DNA from: a bacterium | GTDB lineage: Bacteria > CLD3 > SB21 | Assembly: GCA_008933615.1 (NCBI GenBank) | Contig: WBUR01000037.1 | Location: forward strand, 1 to 41,934 | Length of the DNA: 41,934 nt | Direction: 5' to 3' | Part shown: positions 1 to 9,390 of the stretch, piece by piece | Numbering within the stretch: the stretch's first letter is position 1 | Layout: each line of letters starts with the position of its first letter | Translations under genes and position numbers: made by a program | Notes under the pieces: generated by a model | The model's input: only the letters and a program-made list of their open reading frames with translations | Databases searched by the model: none | What the model was told of the DNA's origin: nothing

Positions 1-905
1 CGTTAAAAGATATCGGTGTCTGTATGATAGGGCAGACCGCCGAGATAGCGCCTGCAGACAAAAAATTGTATGCATTGAGAGATGTCACCGGAACGGTCGA
101 ATCCATACCATTAATTTCTGCCAGCATTATGAGCAAAAAATTGGCGGAAGGAATTGACGCTTTGGTACTGGACGTAAAAGTGGGCAACGGCGCTTTTATG
201 AAATCTTTTGAGCGTGCTGCCGAGCTTGCAAAAAATCTTATATCGATAGGGGAAAACTCCGGTAAGTCGGTAATAGCATTATTAACGAATATGGACGAAC
301 CTCTCGGCAAAGCGGTTGGTAATTGGATTGAAATGCGGGAATCGATCGAAACGCTGCGGGGCAATGGACCGGACGACCTTGTTGAATTGACAGCTGCGTT
401 TTCGGCTTATATGCTGATCTTGGCAAAGCCGGAGTTAACTTACGAAGAGGCATACATTAGATCTAAAGCGAATTTAAGGAATGGGCGCGCTTACGAAAAA
501 TTTTTACAAATAGTTCAGCGCCATGGAGGCGATACAAATATACTTACTGATCTTGATGGGTATCCCAAAACAAAACACGCCATCCCCATCACAGCAAAAA
601 GTGAAGGTTTTGTCCTGTCGATTAACTCCCTCGAGATCGGGATGGCGGGAGTTCTTATTGGAGCAGGGCGCCAGAAGAAAGAAGACAATATTGATTATTC
701 TTCCGGCATCATGATTCATAAGAAAGTGGGTGACAGGGTTAAAAAGGGAGAAGCTCTGGCGACAGTGTATGTCAGCCTTGACGAACAACTCGAACCTGCA
801 TGTCATAAAATTGAGCAAGCTTATGAGATTGGATTCAATGCACCCGATAAAAAACCGTTGATTTTAGCGGTTATGGACAAGGACGGCTTCCGTGAAATGG
901 ACTAG
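1..905 (+). CDS. Pyrimidine-nucleoside phosphorylase (thymidine phosphorylase family), C-terminal part
   Basis: The reading frame is open from base 3, so the true start lies left of the window; about 300 of roughly 430 residues are present. Family members split thymidine, uridine or deoxyuridine with phosphate into base and (deoxy)ribose-1-phosphate in the cytoplasm, for nucleoside salvage. The stretch IGQTAEIAPADKKLYALRD followed by VTGTVESIPLI and SIMSKKLAEG is the hallmark of the central domain, with LDVKVGNGAFM lining the phosphate/substrate cleft. The C-terminal PYNP_C-like domain follows (about residues 190-290 of the visible part: IGAGRQKKED, then VGDRVKKGE). Whether it prefers thymidine (DeoA) or is broad (Pdp) cannot be told without the N-terminus. 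A sigma factor gene follows after 51 bases on the same strand. Confidence 0.93.
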   Translation, partial: LKDIGVCMIGQTAEIAPADKKLYALRDVTGTVESIPLISASIMSKKLAEGIDALVLDVKVGNGAFMKSFERAAELAKNLISIGENSGKSVIALLTNMDEPLGKAVGNWIEMRESIETLRGNGPDDLVELTAAFSAYMLILAKPELTYEEAYIRSKANLRNGRAYEKFLQIVQRHGGDTNILTDLDGYPKTKHAIPITAKSEGFVLSINSLEIGMAGVLIGAGRQKKEDNIDYSSGIMIHKKVGDRVKKGEALATVYVSLDEQLEPACHKIEQAYEIGFNAPDKKPLILAVMDKDGFREMD

Positions 906-956
906 CAATATTGTGCTTGATGTGAAACAAAACCATAAACCATCACGTAACATAGA

Positions 957-1697
957 ATGTCAACTATGACAAAACGTTCCAGGAAGCCGGGAAATACGAA
1001 AAAGAAAACCGGCAAACGTTCTTTGAAAAAACGTGTGGTGAAAGCGGTTGGGAACCCTCTGGCTGCCGAAACACTTATGGATAGTCCAGAGAGAGTGCTG
1101 CTTGAAAAAAGAGAGAAGCAAAAAAAAGAAGATTTTGCGACCATATCCAGAGCGATAAATGGCGATCAAAAAGCGTATAAAGATCTCATGAGCCGTTACC
1201 AGTCGCAAATTTTCAGTTTGATGTACCGCATGGTCCGCTCTACGGCTGAGGCGGAGGATCTGGTGCAGGAAGCGTTTATGAAGGCTTTTACATCGATTCG
1301 AAACTTCAATTATGAATACGCATTTAGTACTTGGCTATATAAGATTGCAACAAACAACTGCATCGATCACTTAAGGAAAAAAAAATTGCAAACATTTTCG
1401 ATTGATGCGCCGATTGCCTATAAGGACTCTTCGTATACTATGGAGATCCCGGATTTGACGTATTATCCTGAAAAAGAAATGATGCGCAAAGAAAGGAATT
1501 CGATTATCAAAGTGGCCATTGACGAATTGCCGGAAAAATACAAAACGGTTATTTTTCTTCGCCACTCGGAAGAGCTTTCATATGAAGAGATTGCAGTTAT
1601 GTTAAAGATTCCGATTGGTACGGTAAAGGCAAGAATTTTCAGGGCGCGTGAAATGCTGAATAAATTTCTAAAAGGAAAAATTGACAAAGGATCGTGA
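957..1697 (+). CDS. ECF-type RNA polymerase sigma factor (sigma-70 family)
   Basis: This 246-residue protein has a sigma-70 region 2 at about residues 65-145 (AEDLVQEAFMKAF for core binding, then FSTWLYKIATNNCIDHLRKKK-type -10 recognition) and a region 4 helix-turn-helix at about 185-240 (LSYEEIAVMLKIPIGTVKAR). Regions 1 and 3 are absent, as in ECF factors. The first 60 residues are an unusual Lys/Arg-rich extension; a shorter start is possible, but no better ribosome binding site is evident. The stop codon overlaps the start of the next gene, so the sigma factor is translationally coupled to a secreted toast-rack protein. No zinc-finger anti-sigma factor is visible next to it. The regulon is unknown. 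Confidence 0.92.
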   Translation: MSTMTKRSRKPGNTKKKTGKRSLKKRVVKAVGNPLAAETLMDSPERVLLEKREKQKKEDFATISRAINGDQKAYKDLMSRYQSQIFSLMYRMVRSTAEAEDLVQEAFMKAFTSIRNFNYEYAFSTWLYKIATNNCIDHLRKKKLQTFSIDAPIAYKDSSYTMEIPDLTYYPEKEMMRKERNSIIKVAIDELPEKYKTVIFLRHSEELSYEEIAVMLKIPIGTVKARIFRAREMLNKFLKGKIDKGS

Positions 1698-2554
1698 TGA
1701 AGTTGAAAATTGAAAATAAAATAGTGTTTGTTATAGGCCTTTACTTTATCGGATTCCTCTCGCTCTCCGCGCAGTCGCGTGTACAGGAAATAAATCGAGA
1801 AGATGAAAAAGAGTTAAAAGTGAAGCTAGAATACGCCGCAGGAAAAATTTCGCTCGGAAAAATTTTTAATGATAAATTATGCCGTATTGCGGTAGAAGAA
1901 ACTAATAATGAGATAACGCCTAACGTTCGGTACGATAAGGACGGAACAACCGGGTATCTTGTTGTCGACATGAATGAAAATGAATCCGTCGGCGTTTTTG
2001 ATTTCGGCAATCAAAAGCTGGAGATGGAGTTTACGGACAAAATCCCGGTGTCTTTCAAATTGGAGATGGGAGCGTGCGAAGGAAAATTTGATTTTACCAA
2101 TTTAAGAGTCAAGGATTTAACGCTGTCCATGGGAGCCAGTTCAGCGGACATATTATTTAATTCAAAGAATAAAGATCGAATTAATAAACTTAAGATAGAG
2201 GCAGGAGTATCAAAACTGAACATGATTGGGCTTGCCAATGCCAATTTTGAGAAGATGGAGTTTGAAGGCGGCGTCGGATCGTATACTTTAGATTTTTCAG
2301 GCAATTTGAGCCAAAATTCCACCTGCAATATATCCTTGGGGCTTGGCCGATTGACCATCCGCGTTCCTAAAAATTTGAACGTAAAAATTCGAACGGAAGA
2401 TTCTTTTCTAGCGTCGATAAAAATCAGCGAAGAGTATTTTGTCAAAAAATTCGGCGGAACTTATTATTCAATCAATTACGATGATTCCGCTCCCGCACTT
2501 AATCTATTCATTGAAACAGGACTGGGCAATCTGAAAGTTCAAGCCATCGAATAA
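1697..2554 (+). CDS. Secreted toast-rack / LiaF-like beta-repeat protein
   Basis: The protein has an N-terminal signal peptide (hydrophobic VFVIGLYFIGFLSL followed by SAQS, a likely signal peptidase I site). The rest is a series of short beta repeats with alternating L/F and acidic residues (for example LEMGACEGKFDFTNL, LSMGASSADILF and the C-terminal GLGNLKVQ). This pattern fits the DUF2154/DUF4097 toast-rack type fold also found in the C-terminal part of LiaF-like envelope-stress proteins. The ATG at 1697 shares one base with the sigma factor stop (TGATG); a GTG one codon earlier is the alternative. Coupling to an ECF sigma factor suggests envelope sensing or an adhesive surface role, but that is inference. 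Family assignment is by pattern only. Confidence 0.75.
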   Translation: MKLKIENKIVFVIGLYFIGFLSLSAQSRVQEINREDEKELKVKLEYAAGKISLGKIFNDKLCRIAVEETNNEITPNVRYDKDGTTGYLVVDMNENESVGVFDFGNQKLEMEFTDKIPVSFKLEMGACEGKFDFTNLRVKDLTLSMGASSADILFNSKNKDRINKLKIEAGVSKLNMIGLANANFEKMEFEGGVGSYTLDFSGNLSQNSTCNISLGLGRLTIRVPKNLNVKIRTEDSFLASIKISEEYFVKKFGGTYYSINYDDSAPALNLFIETGLGNLKVQAIE

Positions 2555-2576
2555 GTTTACTTCAGGCGCACCTTTG

Positions 2577-4442
2577 ATGACATTTTTATCTCCAAATAAA
2601 TTCCACGAAGGAATGTATCTATTTATTTTCCTGTTTTTTGCTGTACTACCTGCCGTTTACTCTCAGACCAGTTCAAATCTACTCAATCTTGCAAAAAATT
2701 ATGAAGAGGACGGGCTTTATGAAAAGGCCGTTCCGATCTATGAAGAATTATACAAGAAAGACCTGACAAATATTGTCGTTTTAGACCGACTGAAGAATGT
2801 TTACCGAGTTCTGAGCAAACACGACGGTTTATTGCTGGTTCTCACAAATCAACTTAAGAAGGACTCAGCAAATATTGCCTTGTTATGTGAATTGGCCGAC
2901 GCCCTGTATAAATCAAAAAATATTCCCATAGCGCAAAACATAGTTCAAAAGATCATTGCACTTGATCCTGGTTCTGAGGGTACGTATCGCCTTGTCATCA
3001 CGGTTCTCATGGGTAATCGCAGGTTTGATGAGGTGGAACAAACCTACCGGACAGCGCGAAAGAACCTGGCAAACGATAAATTATTTATTTTAGAGATGGC
3101 AAGCCTTCTCGTGTACAAAAACGAGTATTATTTAGCAGCAAAAGAATTTCTTAGATATTATAACCTGAATCCAGGCAGTCAGGACTATGTCAAAACTCAG
3201 ATTCTCCAATTTCCAAATAATTCAAATGATAATCAGTTGGTGATAAAAGCAATCCGGGAGAATCTGGAATTCAATAAAGAAGATTATGCGCTGAATAAAT
3301 TTCTAATCGACGTTTTAATAAAAAACCAGAATTATGAGTCTGCGTTTGAACAAAGTAAATTAGTGGATACAAAACGCGGTAAGAATGGCGCCGAGATATT
3401 AAGTTTTGCAAACATGATGTTTGACAATAGACAGTTCGGCATCTCTCAGGAAGCTTATGCCTATTTTTTGACATTGTATCCCAATGCGCCGCAGGCGGAA
3501 ATGGGTATTGCCAAATGTTTTGAAAGTATGGGTTCAAATGATGTCCTTATTGTGGCCCAGTCGGACACCGCTTCATTCAAGCAGAAAATAAAAGAAAATA
3601 TTTCAGCCGATAGGGCCATTCAAACCTACCAAATGCTGATTGCTAAGTATCCAAATTCGGAGTGGAGCGCAGAAGCGTATTTTCATATCGGCGAAATTAA
3701 GTTACGAAAGTTTTTCGATGTGCAGGAAGCATTTGTGAATTTCTCAAAAGCCGTTGATTCTAAGAATCCATTTCGAATTGAATCGATGTTTCGTTTAGGC
3801 GAATGTTATCTTACAGAAGGGAGGTTGGACAGATCCTTGACTCAGTATACGATGATAAACGCAGAAACCAGGGATGCCGCCACTCGTGACAGAGCGCTTT
3901 TCCATGAAGCGGAAATATACTTTTTCATGGAAAAATTCGATTCTTGTCTTAGCCGGATGAAGTCGCTCAGCCGGAGTCAAAACGGGTTATATGTTAATGA
4001 TGCGCTATCGTACGTGCTTCTCATTCAGGAAAATCAAAAGGAAACCCATTTATTAACAATGTTTGCGAGAGCGAGTCTGTATTTTGTTCAGAAGAAATAC
4101 TCGGAAGCCCTCGCATTGCTGAGTGAAATCATACATGTGTCTCCAAACGCCGCCATCGTGGATGATGCGTTACTGAAAACCGCAGCTATTTATTCTATGA
4201 GCGGGAGATACGCTGAGGCCATCTCGGTATATAGAAATATTGTGGATAATTTAAAAAACAGTACATTGGGAGACCTGGCGCTAAAAAAAATCGGTGAGAC
4301 CTTTGAAGAGAAATTAGAGACTCCTGCTGAAGCTATTAAGGCGTACAGAGAACTCCTTTCTCGTTATCCAAAGAGCATTTATGTAAATCAAGTGAGAAAA
4401 CGCATGAGGGAACTGGAACAAACCGCCAAAAAATCTTCGTGA
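2577..4442 (+). CDS. Large periplasmic TPR-repeat protein
   Basis: This protein of about 621 residues has an N-terminal hydrophobic segment (MYLFIFLFFAVLPAVYSQT) that reads as a signal peptide, so the mature protein is probably periplasmic. It then carries many TPR-type helical pairs, such as AKNYEEDGLYEKAVPIYEE near the start and AIKAYRELLSRYPKSIYVN near the end. The pattern of repeats with YPxS turns (AKYPNSEWSAEAYFHIGEI) resembles YbgF/BamD-like outer-membrane assembly TPR proteins. The start could be ATG 2577 or an internal ATG at 2613 directly before the signal peptide; neither has a clear ribosome binding site. It follows the toast-rack gene by 22 bases and may share its transcript. Its stop codon directly abuts the stop of the convergent gene. 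Confidence 0.8.
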   Translation: MTFLSPNKFHEGMYLFIFLFFAVLPAVYSQTSSNLLNLAKNYEEDGLYEKAVPIYEELYKKDLTNIVVLDRLKNVYRVLSKHDGLLLVLTNQLKKDSANIALLCELADALYKSKNIPIAQNIVQKIIALDPGSEGTYRLVITVLMGNRRFDEVEQTYRTARKNLANDKLFILEMASLLVYKNEYYLAAKEFLRYYNLNPGSQDYVKTQILQFPNNSNDNQLVIKAIRENLEFNKEDYALNKFLIDVLIKNQNYESAFEQSKLVDTKRGKNGAEILSFANMMFDNRQFGISQEAYAYFLTLYPNAPQAEMGIAKCFESMGSNDVLIVAQSDTASFKQKIKENISADRAIQTYQMLIAKYPNSEWSAEAYFHIGEIKLRKFFDVQEAFVNFSKAVDSKNPFRIESMFRLGECYLTEGRLDRSLTQYTMINAETRDAATRDRALFHEAEIYFFMEKFDSCLSRMKSLSRSQNGLYVNDALSYVLLIQENQKETHLLTMFARASLYFVQKKYSEALALLSEIIHVSPNAAIVDDALLKTAAIYSMSGRYAEAISVYRNIVDNLKNSTLGDLALKKIGETFEEKLETPAEAIKAYRELLSRYPKSIYVNQVRKRMRELEQTAKKSS

Positions 4443-5318
4443 TTAATCACTCCAATACGGATACGTATCTATTGCGTCATTATCTGTAATATTTTTTAAG
4501 GTCTGTCCATTCTTTTTCATTGTGAAAATCTCCATATTGCCTGTTCGATTTGTAACGAAGGCAATGGTATTGCCGTCTGGAGAAAATACAGGGTATCCGT
4601 TAAAATGAAGCGAGTCGGTTGGCATCAGGTCAGCTATTGTTTTTGTGGCAATCGTAAGAATGGAGATATGGTTATTTCTGCTAAAAACGATTTGCGCGCC
4701 ATCCGGTGAAAAGGCTGGAAACAAGTTGTCGCCAATTCCATCCGTAAGATTTTGGACCGCTCCGCCTAAACCGGTCATTAAAAAGATGTCTGAATTACCG
4801 CCGTTGATATTACGGGTAAAAGTAAGCTTAGAGTCATCGTAAGAAAACGCGGGTGAGTAATTTACCGTATCGCCGCTATTGTAAGTCAACCGCGTGAGTC
4901 CCGTCCCGGATGAATTCATAACATAAAGATTATGGTTTCTTATAAAAACGGCTTTATCGCCTTTATGAGAGATTTGCAAGACGCTGTATTCTGAGTCATC
5001 AGAGGTTACTTTTGTTGAAACATTATTCTGATAAATATATATATTGGGAGTTCCTTCACGGTAGGACAAATATGCAATTTTATTTCCGTTGAGAGAAACG
5101 CTGGGGTAAATGTCGTCGGATTTATTGTCTGTTATATTTGTAATGCCTATGCCGGAGCTATTGGTAGCAAAAACTTCAAAATCGCCGGTCCGATTACTTT
5201 GAAAAACTAGTTTTCCGCTTAAATTTGATGTTATGACATCATCTCCGGTCGCATCGGAAGTATCGCGACAGGAAAAAAGAAGTCCGATGAATAAAATACA
5301 GAAGAGCGTTTTAATCAT
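4443..5318 (-). CDS. TolB-like beta-propeller lipoprotein
   Basis: The protein begins with a lipoprotein signal (MIKTLFCILFIGLLFSC) whose lipobox Cys is residue 17. The mature part consists of about six TolB/WD40-like PD40 blades, seen as repeated phrases: LVFQSNRTGDFEVF, SPAFSYDDSKLTFTRN, FPAFSPDGAQIVFSRN and YPVFSPDGNTIAFVTNRTG. PD40 propellers bind proteins or cell-wall components in the periplasm or on the surface. The gene starts inside the last codons of the upstream TPR gene (ATGA overlap, 5315-5318), so the two are translationally coupled and may act together in the envelope. True Pal-associated TolB is longer and has an extra N-terminal domain, so this is a TolB-like protein, not TolB itself. 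Confidence 0.85.
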   Translation of the reverse strand: MIKTLFCILFIGLLFSCRDTSDATGDDVITSNLSGKLVFQSNRTGDFEVFATNSSGIGITNITDNKSDDIYPSVSLNGNKIAYLSYREGTPNIYIYQNNVSTKVTSDDSEYSVLQISHKGDKAVFIRNHNLYVMNSSGTGLTRLTYNSGDTVNYSPAFSYDDSKLTFTRNINGGNSDIFLMTGLGGAVQNLTDGIGDNLFPAFSPDGAQIVFSRNNHISILTIATKTIADLMPTDSLHFNGYPVFSPDGNTIAFVTNRTGNMEIFTMKKNGQTLKNITDNDAIDTYPYWSD

Positions 5319-6394
5319 TTCTTTAAGGATTCATCCAATTTTTCTTTTGCCATAGTAAGCCGCCGTTGAACTTCGTCAGACGGGCTCATCTTCATCGACA
5401 TATTCAGGTATTTTACAGCGTTTGCATAATCTTTGTTTTTGAAATATCCCCATCCCAATATGTCTGCCGATTCGATGTTCCTTGGTTTCAATTCATCGGC
5501 GGCATGAGCCATTTTAATTCCCCATTCAATATCAATATCCTTATCTATAAGCGTCCATGCAACAGTATTATAATTTTTAAACTTGTTGCCTTCCGGCGAT
5601 TCAAGTATTTGATTGAATAATTCTTTAGCTTTTGTTTGATCTCCGCTCTTCCATAGGCTTGCCGCGTAATTTGCCTTAATGCTATTATCTTTTGAGTCAT
5701 ATTTCAGCAGTTCTCCGTAAAAGAATATGGCCTTTTGAAAATTCTCAACACCGAAAAATAATTCACCAAGATTATGCAGGGTCTTAATATCGGCCGGACG
5801 AAACTCAAGAGCCTTTTGGTATTGTTCAATGCATTTGGCGGTTTCTTCTTTTTCATTGTAAAGATATCCTAACATCGTGTGAAGATCAAACGAATGAACC
5901 CCTGCGGTTTCAGCCGTTTCGAGCTCACGCAATGCTTCGTCCAGATTGCCTTTTTCATAGGCGTGATATCCTAACGTCTGGTGGGCAAACCCGTTGTTCA
6001 AATCAATGACAAGCGCTTTGTTGACAAAAACCATAGACTGCTCCAACATGGCATTTTTCATTTCAGTGTTTTTCGCCGATTTGTGTTTCATTGCAGCCAT
6101 AAAATAGGCTTCGCCGATGCGCGCCTGAGCGTCAGCAAAAGTCTGATCCAATTCGGCCGCTTTAAGCAACGCACTTAATGCCTTTTCAGGATCGTTTTTT
6201 TCTAGCGCGGCAACGCCCAATTTGTATTCATCAATGGCGCGTTTGGGAATACCTGCATATTGATTGTTCGAAAAATATTTCATCCCGGCATAAACCACGC
6301 CGGCGATGCATACAACGGTAATGATAATAAACAGTTTGCTTTTCCAGAACGGTGCTCCCGGATTGGGGTTGGACTTTTTTGTTTTATCCGACAT
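5315..6394 (-). CDS. Membrane-anchored TPR-repeat protein
   Basis: The 359-residue protein has a short charged, proline-containing N-terminus (residues 1-18), a single membrane segment at about residues 19-38 (KLFIIITVVCIAGVVYAGM), and then a domain of roughly eight TPR units, for example YKLGVAALEKNDPEKALSAL and IKTLHNLGELFFGVENFQKA. Topology is N-in with the repeats outside the cytoplasmic membrane. There is no enzymatic motif; it is expected to be a protein-interaction scaffold. It overlaps the following TolB-like lipoprotein gene by four bases, and polA lies 49 bases upstream on the same strand. Partners are unknown. Confidence 0.83.
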   Translation of the reverse strand: MSDKTKKSNPNPGAPFWKSKLFIIITVVCIAGVVYAGMKYFSNNQYAGIPKRAIDEYKLGVAALEKNDPEKALSALLKAAELDQTFADAQARIGEAYFMAAMKHKSAKNTEMKNAMLEQSMVFVNKALVIDLNNGFAHQTLGYHAYEKGNLDEALRELETAETAGVHSFDLHTMLGYLYNEKEETAKCIEQYQKALEFRPADIKTLHNLGELFFGVENFQKAIFFYGELLKYDSKDNSIKANYAASLWKSGDQTKAKELFNQILESPEGNKFKNYNTVAWTLIDKDIDIEWGIKMAHAADELKPRNIESADILGWGYFKNKDYANAVKYLNMSMKMSPSDEVQRRLTMAKEKLDESLKK

Positions 6395-6443
6395 TCAATT
6401 TCTCCTATTGTTTATACATAATACGAAAAAAAACGAACATTTT

Positions 6444-9182
6444 TTATTTGGTCTCAAGCCAATTGTCTCCCACGCCAATATCCACCTTTAGTGGAGCCTT
6501 TATTTTTACAGCATTTTCCATTTTTTCCTTGACCAAGCTCTTCATAGTGCCGATCTCTTCTTGCATAACCTCAAATACCAATTCATCATGCACCTGCAGG
6601 ATCATCTTTGATTTTAATTTTTCTTTTCGTATGGCATGGTCAACATGGATCATGGCAATTTTAATTATTTCTGCAGCCGTTCCCTGGATGGGTGTGTTAA
6701 TAGCGGCTCGCTCGGCGACGTTACGCACCGTAAAGTTCTTGCTCTGCAGATCCGGCAGATAACGGCGTCTGCCAAACAATGTAGTGACAAAACCGGAAGA
6801 TTTACCCTGGTCCATAATTCTATCGATACACGCTTTTATGGTAGGATACTTTGCAAAGTAATTTTGTATAAAAGTTTTTGCCTCGCTTTGGCTCATACCA
6901 ATGCGGCTTGCGAGGCCAAACGGCGAAATACCGTACATGATTCCGAAATTAATATCTTTGGCCTTTCTTCGCAAATCCTTTGTCACCTTTTCCTTCGGAA
7001 TTTCAAAAACAAGAGATGCGGTTGTGGTATGAATATCTTCTCCATCTTTGAATGCCTGAATCAGATTCTCATCACCCGACATATGCGCCATTACCCGTAA
7101 TTCAATCTGCGAATAGTCTGCTGAAAGCAATACCCAGTTTTTGAGCTGCGGGGTAAATGCCGTCCGAATTTCGCGTCCCATATCGGTTCTGATCGGAATA
7201 TTCTGAAAATTAGGATTACTGGAAGATAATCGTCCCGTTGATGCGATTGTTTGGCTGAAAGTCGAATGAATACGGCCTGTTTTAGGATTAAGCAAGGGCG
7301 GCAGGCCGTCAATGTAAGTTGACTTCAATTTGGTCAATTGCCGATACGCAAGGATCGAATCAATGATGGGAAGGCTTTTATATAATTCAAGTATCCGAAC
7401 ATCGGTCGCATATTGTTTGGTTTTACCCGTACGCTTAGGTTTTTCTATACCGGCCAACTTTTGGATTTGTAGTTTTTCAAATAACACATCGCCGAGCTGT
7501 TGGGGAGAATTCAGATTAAAATGGATACCGGCCTCTTTAAAAATAGTCTTCTCCTGTTTTTTAATTTCTTTTGCAAATTCCAATGACATGTCTTTCAGAA
7601 TTTTCAGGTCAAGCCAAACGCCATGGTATTCCATATCTGCTAAGACAGAGGACAGCGGCATTTCGATATCATGGAAGATTCTGTCCGACTCGGTCTCTTT
7701 GAGTTTCTTGACCAAAACATGTTTTAATTGTTCCACGCAATCTGCATCTTCACATGCGTATTCAGCGATTATCTCGTGTGGAATATCCTGCATGTTGGTT
7801 TGATTTCGTCCGGAACCTATTAAATCTGAAGTAGGAATTTTTGTGTAGCCGAGGTATTCTTTCGCCAATGCGTCGATATTGACGTCTTTTTCTGAATTGA
7901 TCAGGTGTGCGGCTATCATTGTGTCAAAATTAATTCCTCGTACCTGTATGCCGCAGTTTTTGAGGACGAGAACATCGTACTTTGAGTTTTGTCCCGACTT
8001 CTTGATTTTTTCATTTTCAAGAACCGGTTTCAACTGCGACAGGACGGTTTCACGAGGCAATTCGCCGTTGACAGGGATATAAAAAGCCTCATGTTCTTGG
8101 AATGAAAAGGATAGCCCTACCAAATCGTCCTGCATGGGATCAATACCGGTCGTCTCAGTATCGAATGAAAAAGCATCGGTCTTCTCGAGTTGTTTAATGA
8201 GATTATTGAGATCTTTTAGTGATGCTACAAGGTGATATCGGTTGTTTCGCTTTTTCTGCGATTGCACCGTCTTTTCGGGATCGGTCAAACTGAGATCTGA
8301 AAACAGATCCTCTTCTTTTTTTGTAAATTTTTTAATGAGTGAAGTAAATTCGAGTTGCTTCAGCAGTATGATCAATTGTTCGTAATTCTTCCGGCCTGAT
8401 TTAAGTTTGTGAAAATCGATCTTAATCGGAACATTCGTATCAATAGTTGCCAATTCTTTTGACAAAAAAGCATTATCTCTGTATTCGATAAGGTTTTCTT
8501 TGACTTTTCCTTTGAGCTCATCAATATGTACATACAGATTTTCGATAGTTCCGTATTGGGTGATCAGTTTTGCTGCGGTCTTTTCTCCGATCCCTTTGAC
8601 GCCGGGAATATTATCCGCCGTATCTCCCATCAGGCCGAGCATGTCGGTGATATTGTGAGGCTCCACTCCAAATTTATCCTTGACGCCGGCGGCTTCGACA
8701 ATTTCGAGCGCGATGCCTTTTTTTAGCGGGTTATACATGACGATTTTATCATTGATCAGTTGCATAAAATCTTTATCGCCGGTGACCATGTACGCTTTGA
8801 TGTTCTCTTTGGCGGCTCGTACAGACAGAGTGCCAATAATATCATCAGCCTCGAAGCCCGCCAATTCGACCGCCGGAACACCCAATGCTTCAGATATTTG
8901 TTTAACCAGAGGAAGCTGCGGTGCCATATCTTCCGGCATTTTCTCACGTGTTGCTTTGTAGGGAGCGTATTTCTTGTGGCGAAACGTGGGTTCCGGCGTA
9001 TCAAAAACAACCGCGATATACTCCGGCTTTTCCTCGTCCAGTATTTTGATCAACGCATTTGTAAATCCGAATACTGCGCTCGTATTCTCACCTTTGGAGT
9101 TCTTGAGGGGATTGCTTATAAACGCAAAATAGGCGCGATAGGCGAGCGCCATCCCGTCCAACAAAAATAATCTCTCAAACAT
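6444..9182 (-). CDS. polA: DNA polymerase I
   Basis: Full-length 912-residue Pol I with all three domains. The 5'-nuclease occupies residues 1-290 (LFLLDGMALAYRAYFAF at the start, the metal-site motif GDTADNIPGVKGIG near 190). A 3'-5' exonuclease at about 320-500 is intact by eye: FDTETTG (ExoI), NSKYD (ExoII) and YACEDAD (ExoIII). The polymerase domain at about 520-912 carries the motif A stretch LSADYSQIELR, the O-helix RRKAKDINFGIMYG and motif C VHDELVFE. It therefore should proofread, unlike the Taq enzyme and many Gram-positive Pol I proteins. It fills gaps after Okazaki fragment processing and excision repair. It is transcribed away from the DUF2914 gene. Confidence 0.98.
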   Translation of the reverse strand: MFERLFLLDGMALAYRAYFAFISNPLKNSKGENTSAVFGFTNALIKILDEEKPEYIAVVFDTPEPTFRHKKYAPYKATREKMPEDMAPQLPLVKQISEALGVPAVELAGFEADDIIGTLSVRAAKENIKAYMVTGDKDFMQLINDKIVMYNPLKKGIALEIVEAAGVKDKFGVEPHNITDMLGLMGDTADNIPGVKGIGEKTAAKLITQYGTIENLYVHIDELKGKVKENLIEYRDNAFLSKELATIDTNVPIKIDFHKLKSGRKNYEQLIILLKQLEFTSLIKKFTKKEEDLFSDLSLTDPEKTVQSQKKRNNRYHLVASLKDLNNLIKQLEKTDAFSFDTETTGIDPMQDDLVGLSFSFQEHEAFYIPVNGELPRETVLSQLKPVLENEKIKKSGQNSKYDVLVLKNCGIQVRGINFDTMIAAHLINSEKDVNIDALAKEYLGYTKIPTSDLIGSGRNQTNMQDIPHEIIAEYACEDADCVEQLKHVLVKKLKETESDRIFHDIEMPLSSVLADMEYHGVWLDLKILKDMSLEFAKEIKKQEKTIFKEAGIHFNLNSPQQLGDVLFEKLQIQKLAGIEKPKRTGKTKQYATDVRILELYKSLPIIDSILAYRQLTKLKSTYIDGLPPLLNPKTGRIHSTFSQTIASTGRLSSSNPNFQNIPIRTDMGREIRTAFTPQLKNWVLLSADYSQIELRVMAHMSGDENLIQAFKDGEDIHTTTASLVFEIPKEKVTKDLRRKAKDINFGIMYGISPFGLASRIGMSQSEAKTFIQNYFAKYPTIKACIDRIMDQGKSSGFVTTLFGRRRYLPDLQSKNFTVRNVAERAAINTPIQGTAAEIIKIAMIHVDHAIRKEKLKSKMILQVHDELVFEVMQEEIGTMKSLVKEKMENAVKIKAPLKVDIGVGDNWLETK

Positions 9183-9215
9183 AATGAATTAATTGTGATG
9201 TAAAAATGCGGAAGT

Positions 9216-9244
9216 AAAATACAATCCAAACGCTTTAAAAACAA
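9216..9244 (-). promoter_or_regulatory. Possible sigma-70-type promoter of polA
   Basis: On the minus strand TTGTTT (9239-9244) and TATTTT (9216-9221) are separated by exactly 17 bases, 34 bases upstream of the polA start codon. Spacing is ideal but both hexamers are only partial matches in an AT-rich stretch, so this may be chance. Confidence 0.3.
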
Positions 9245-9390
9245 GATTTTTTAGGAACCGATCAGAATCGCTCAAAAAAAACAGTGGTATTCCGCCCGAA
9301 GATTTGCTATTATTTTATAACGTCCGGCGGGCGTATTAATCGCATGGCATGTTGATGAAAAATATAAAATTGAAGTAAGGAGGAGTACAC

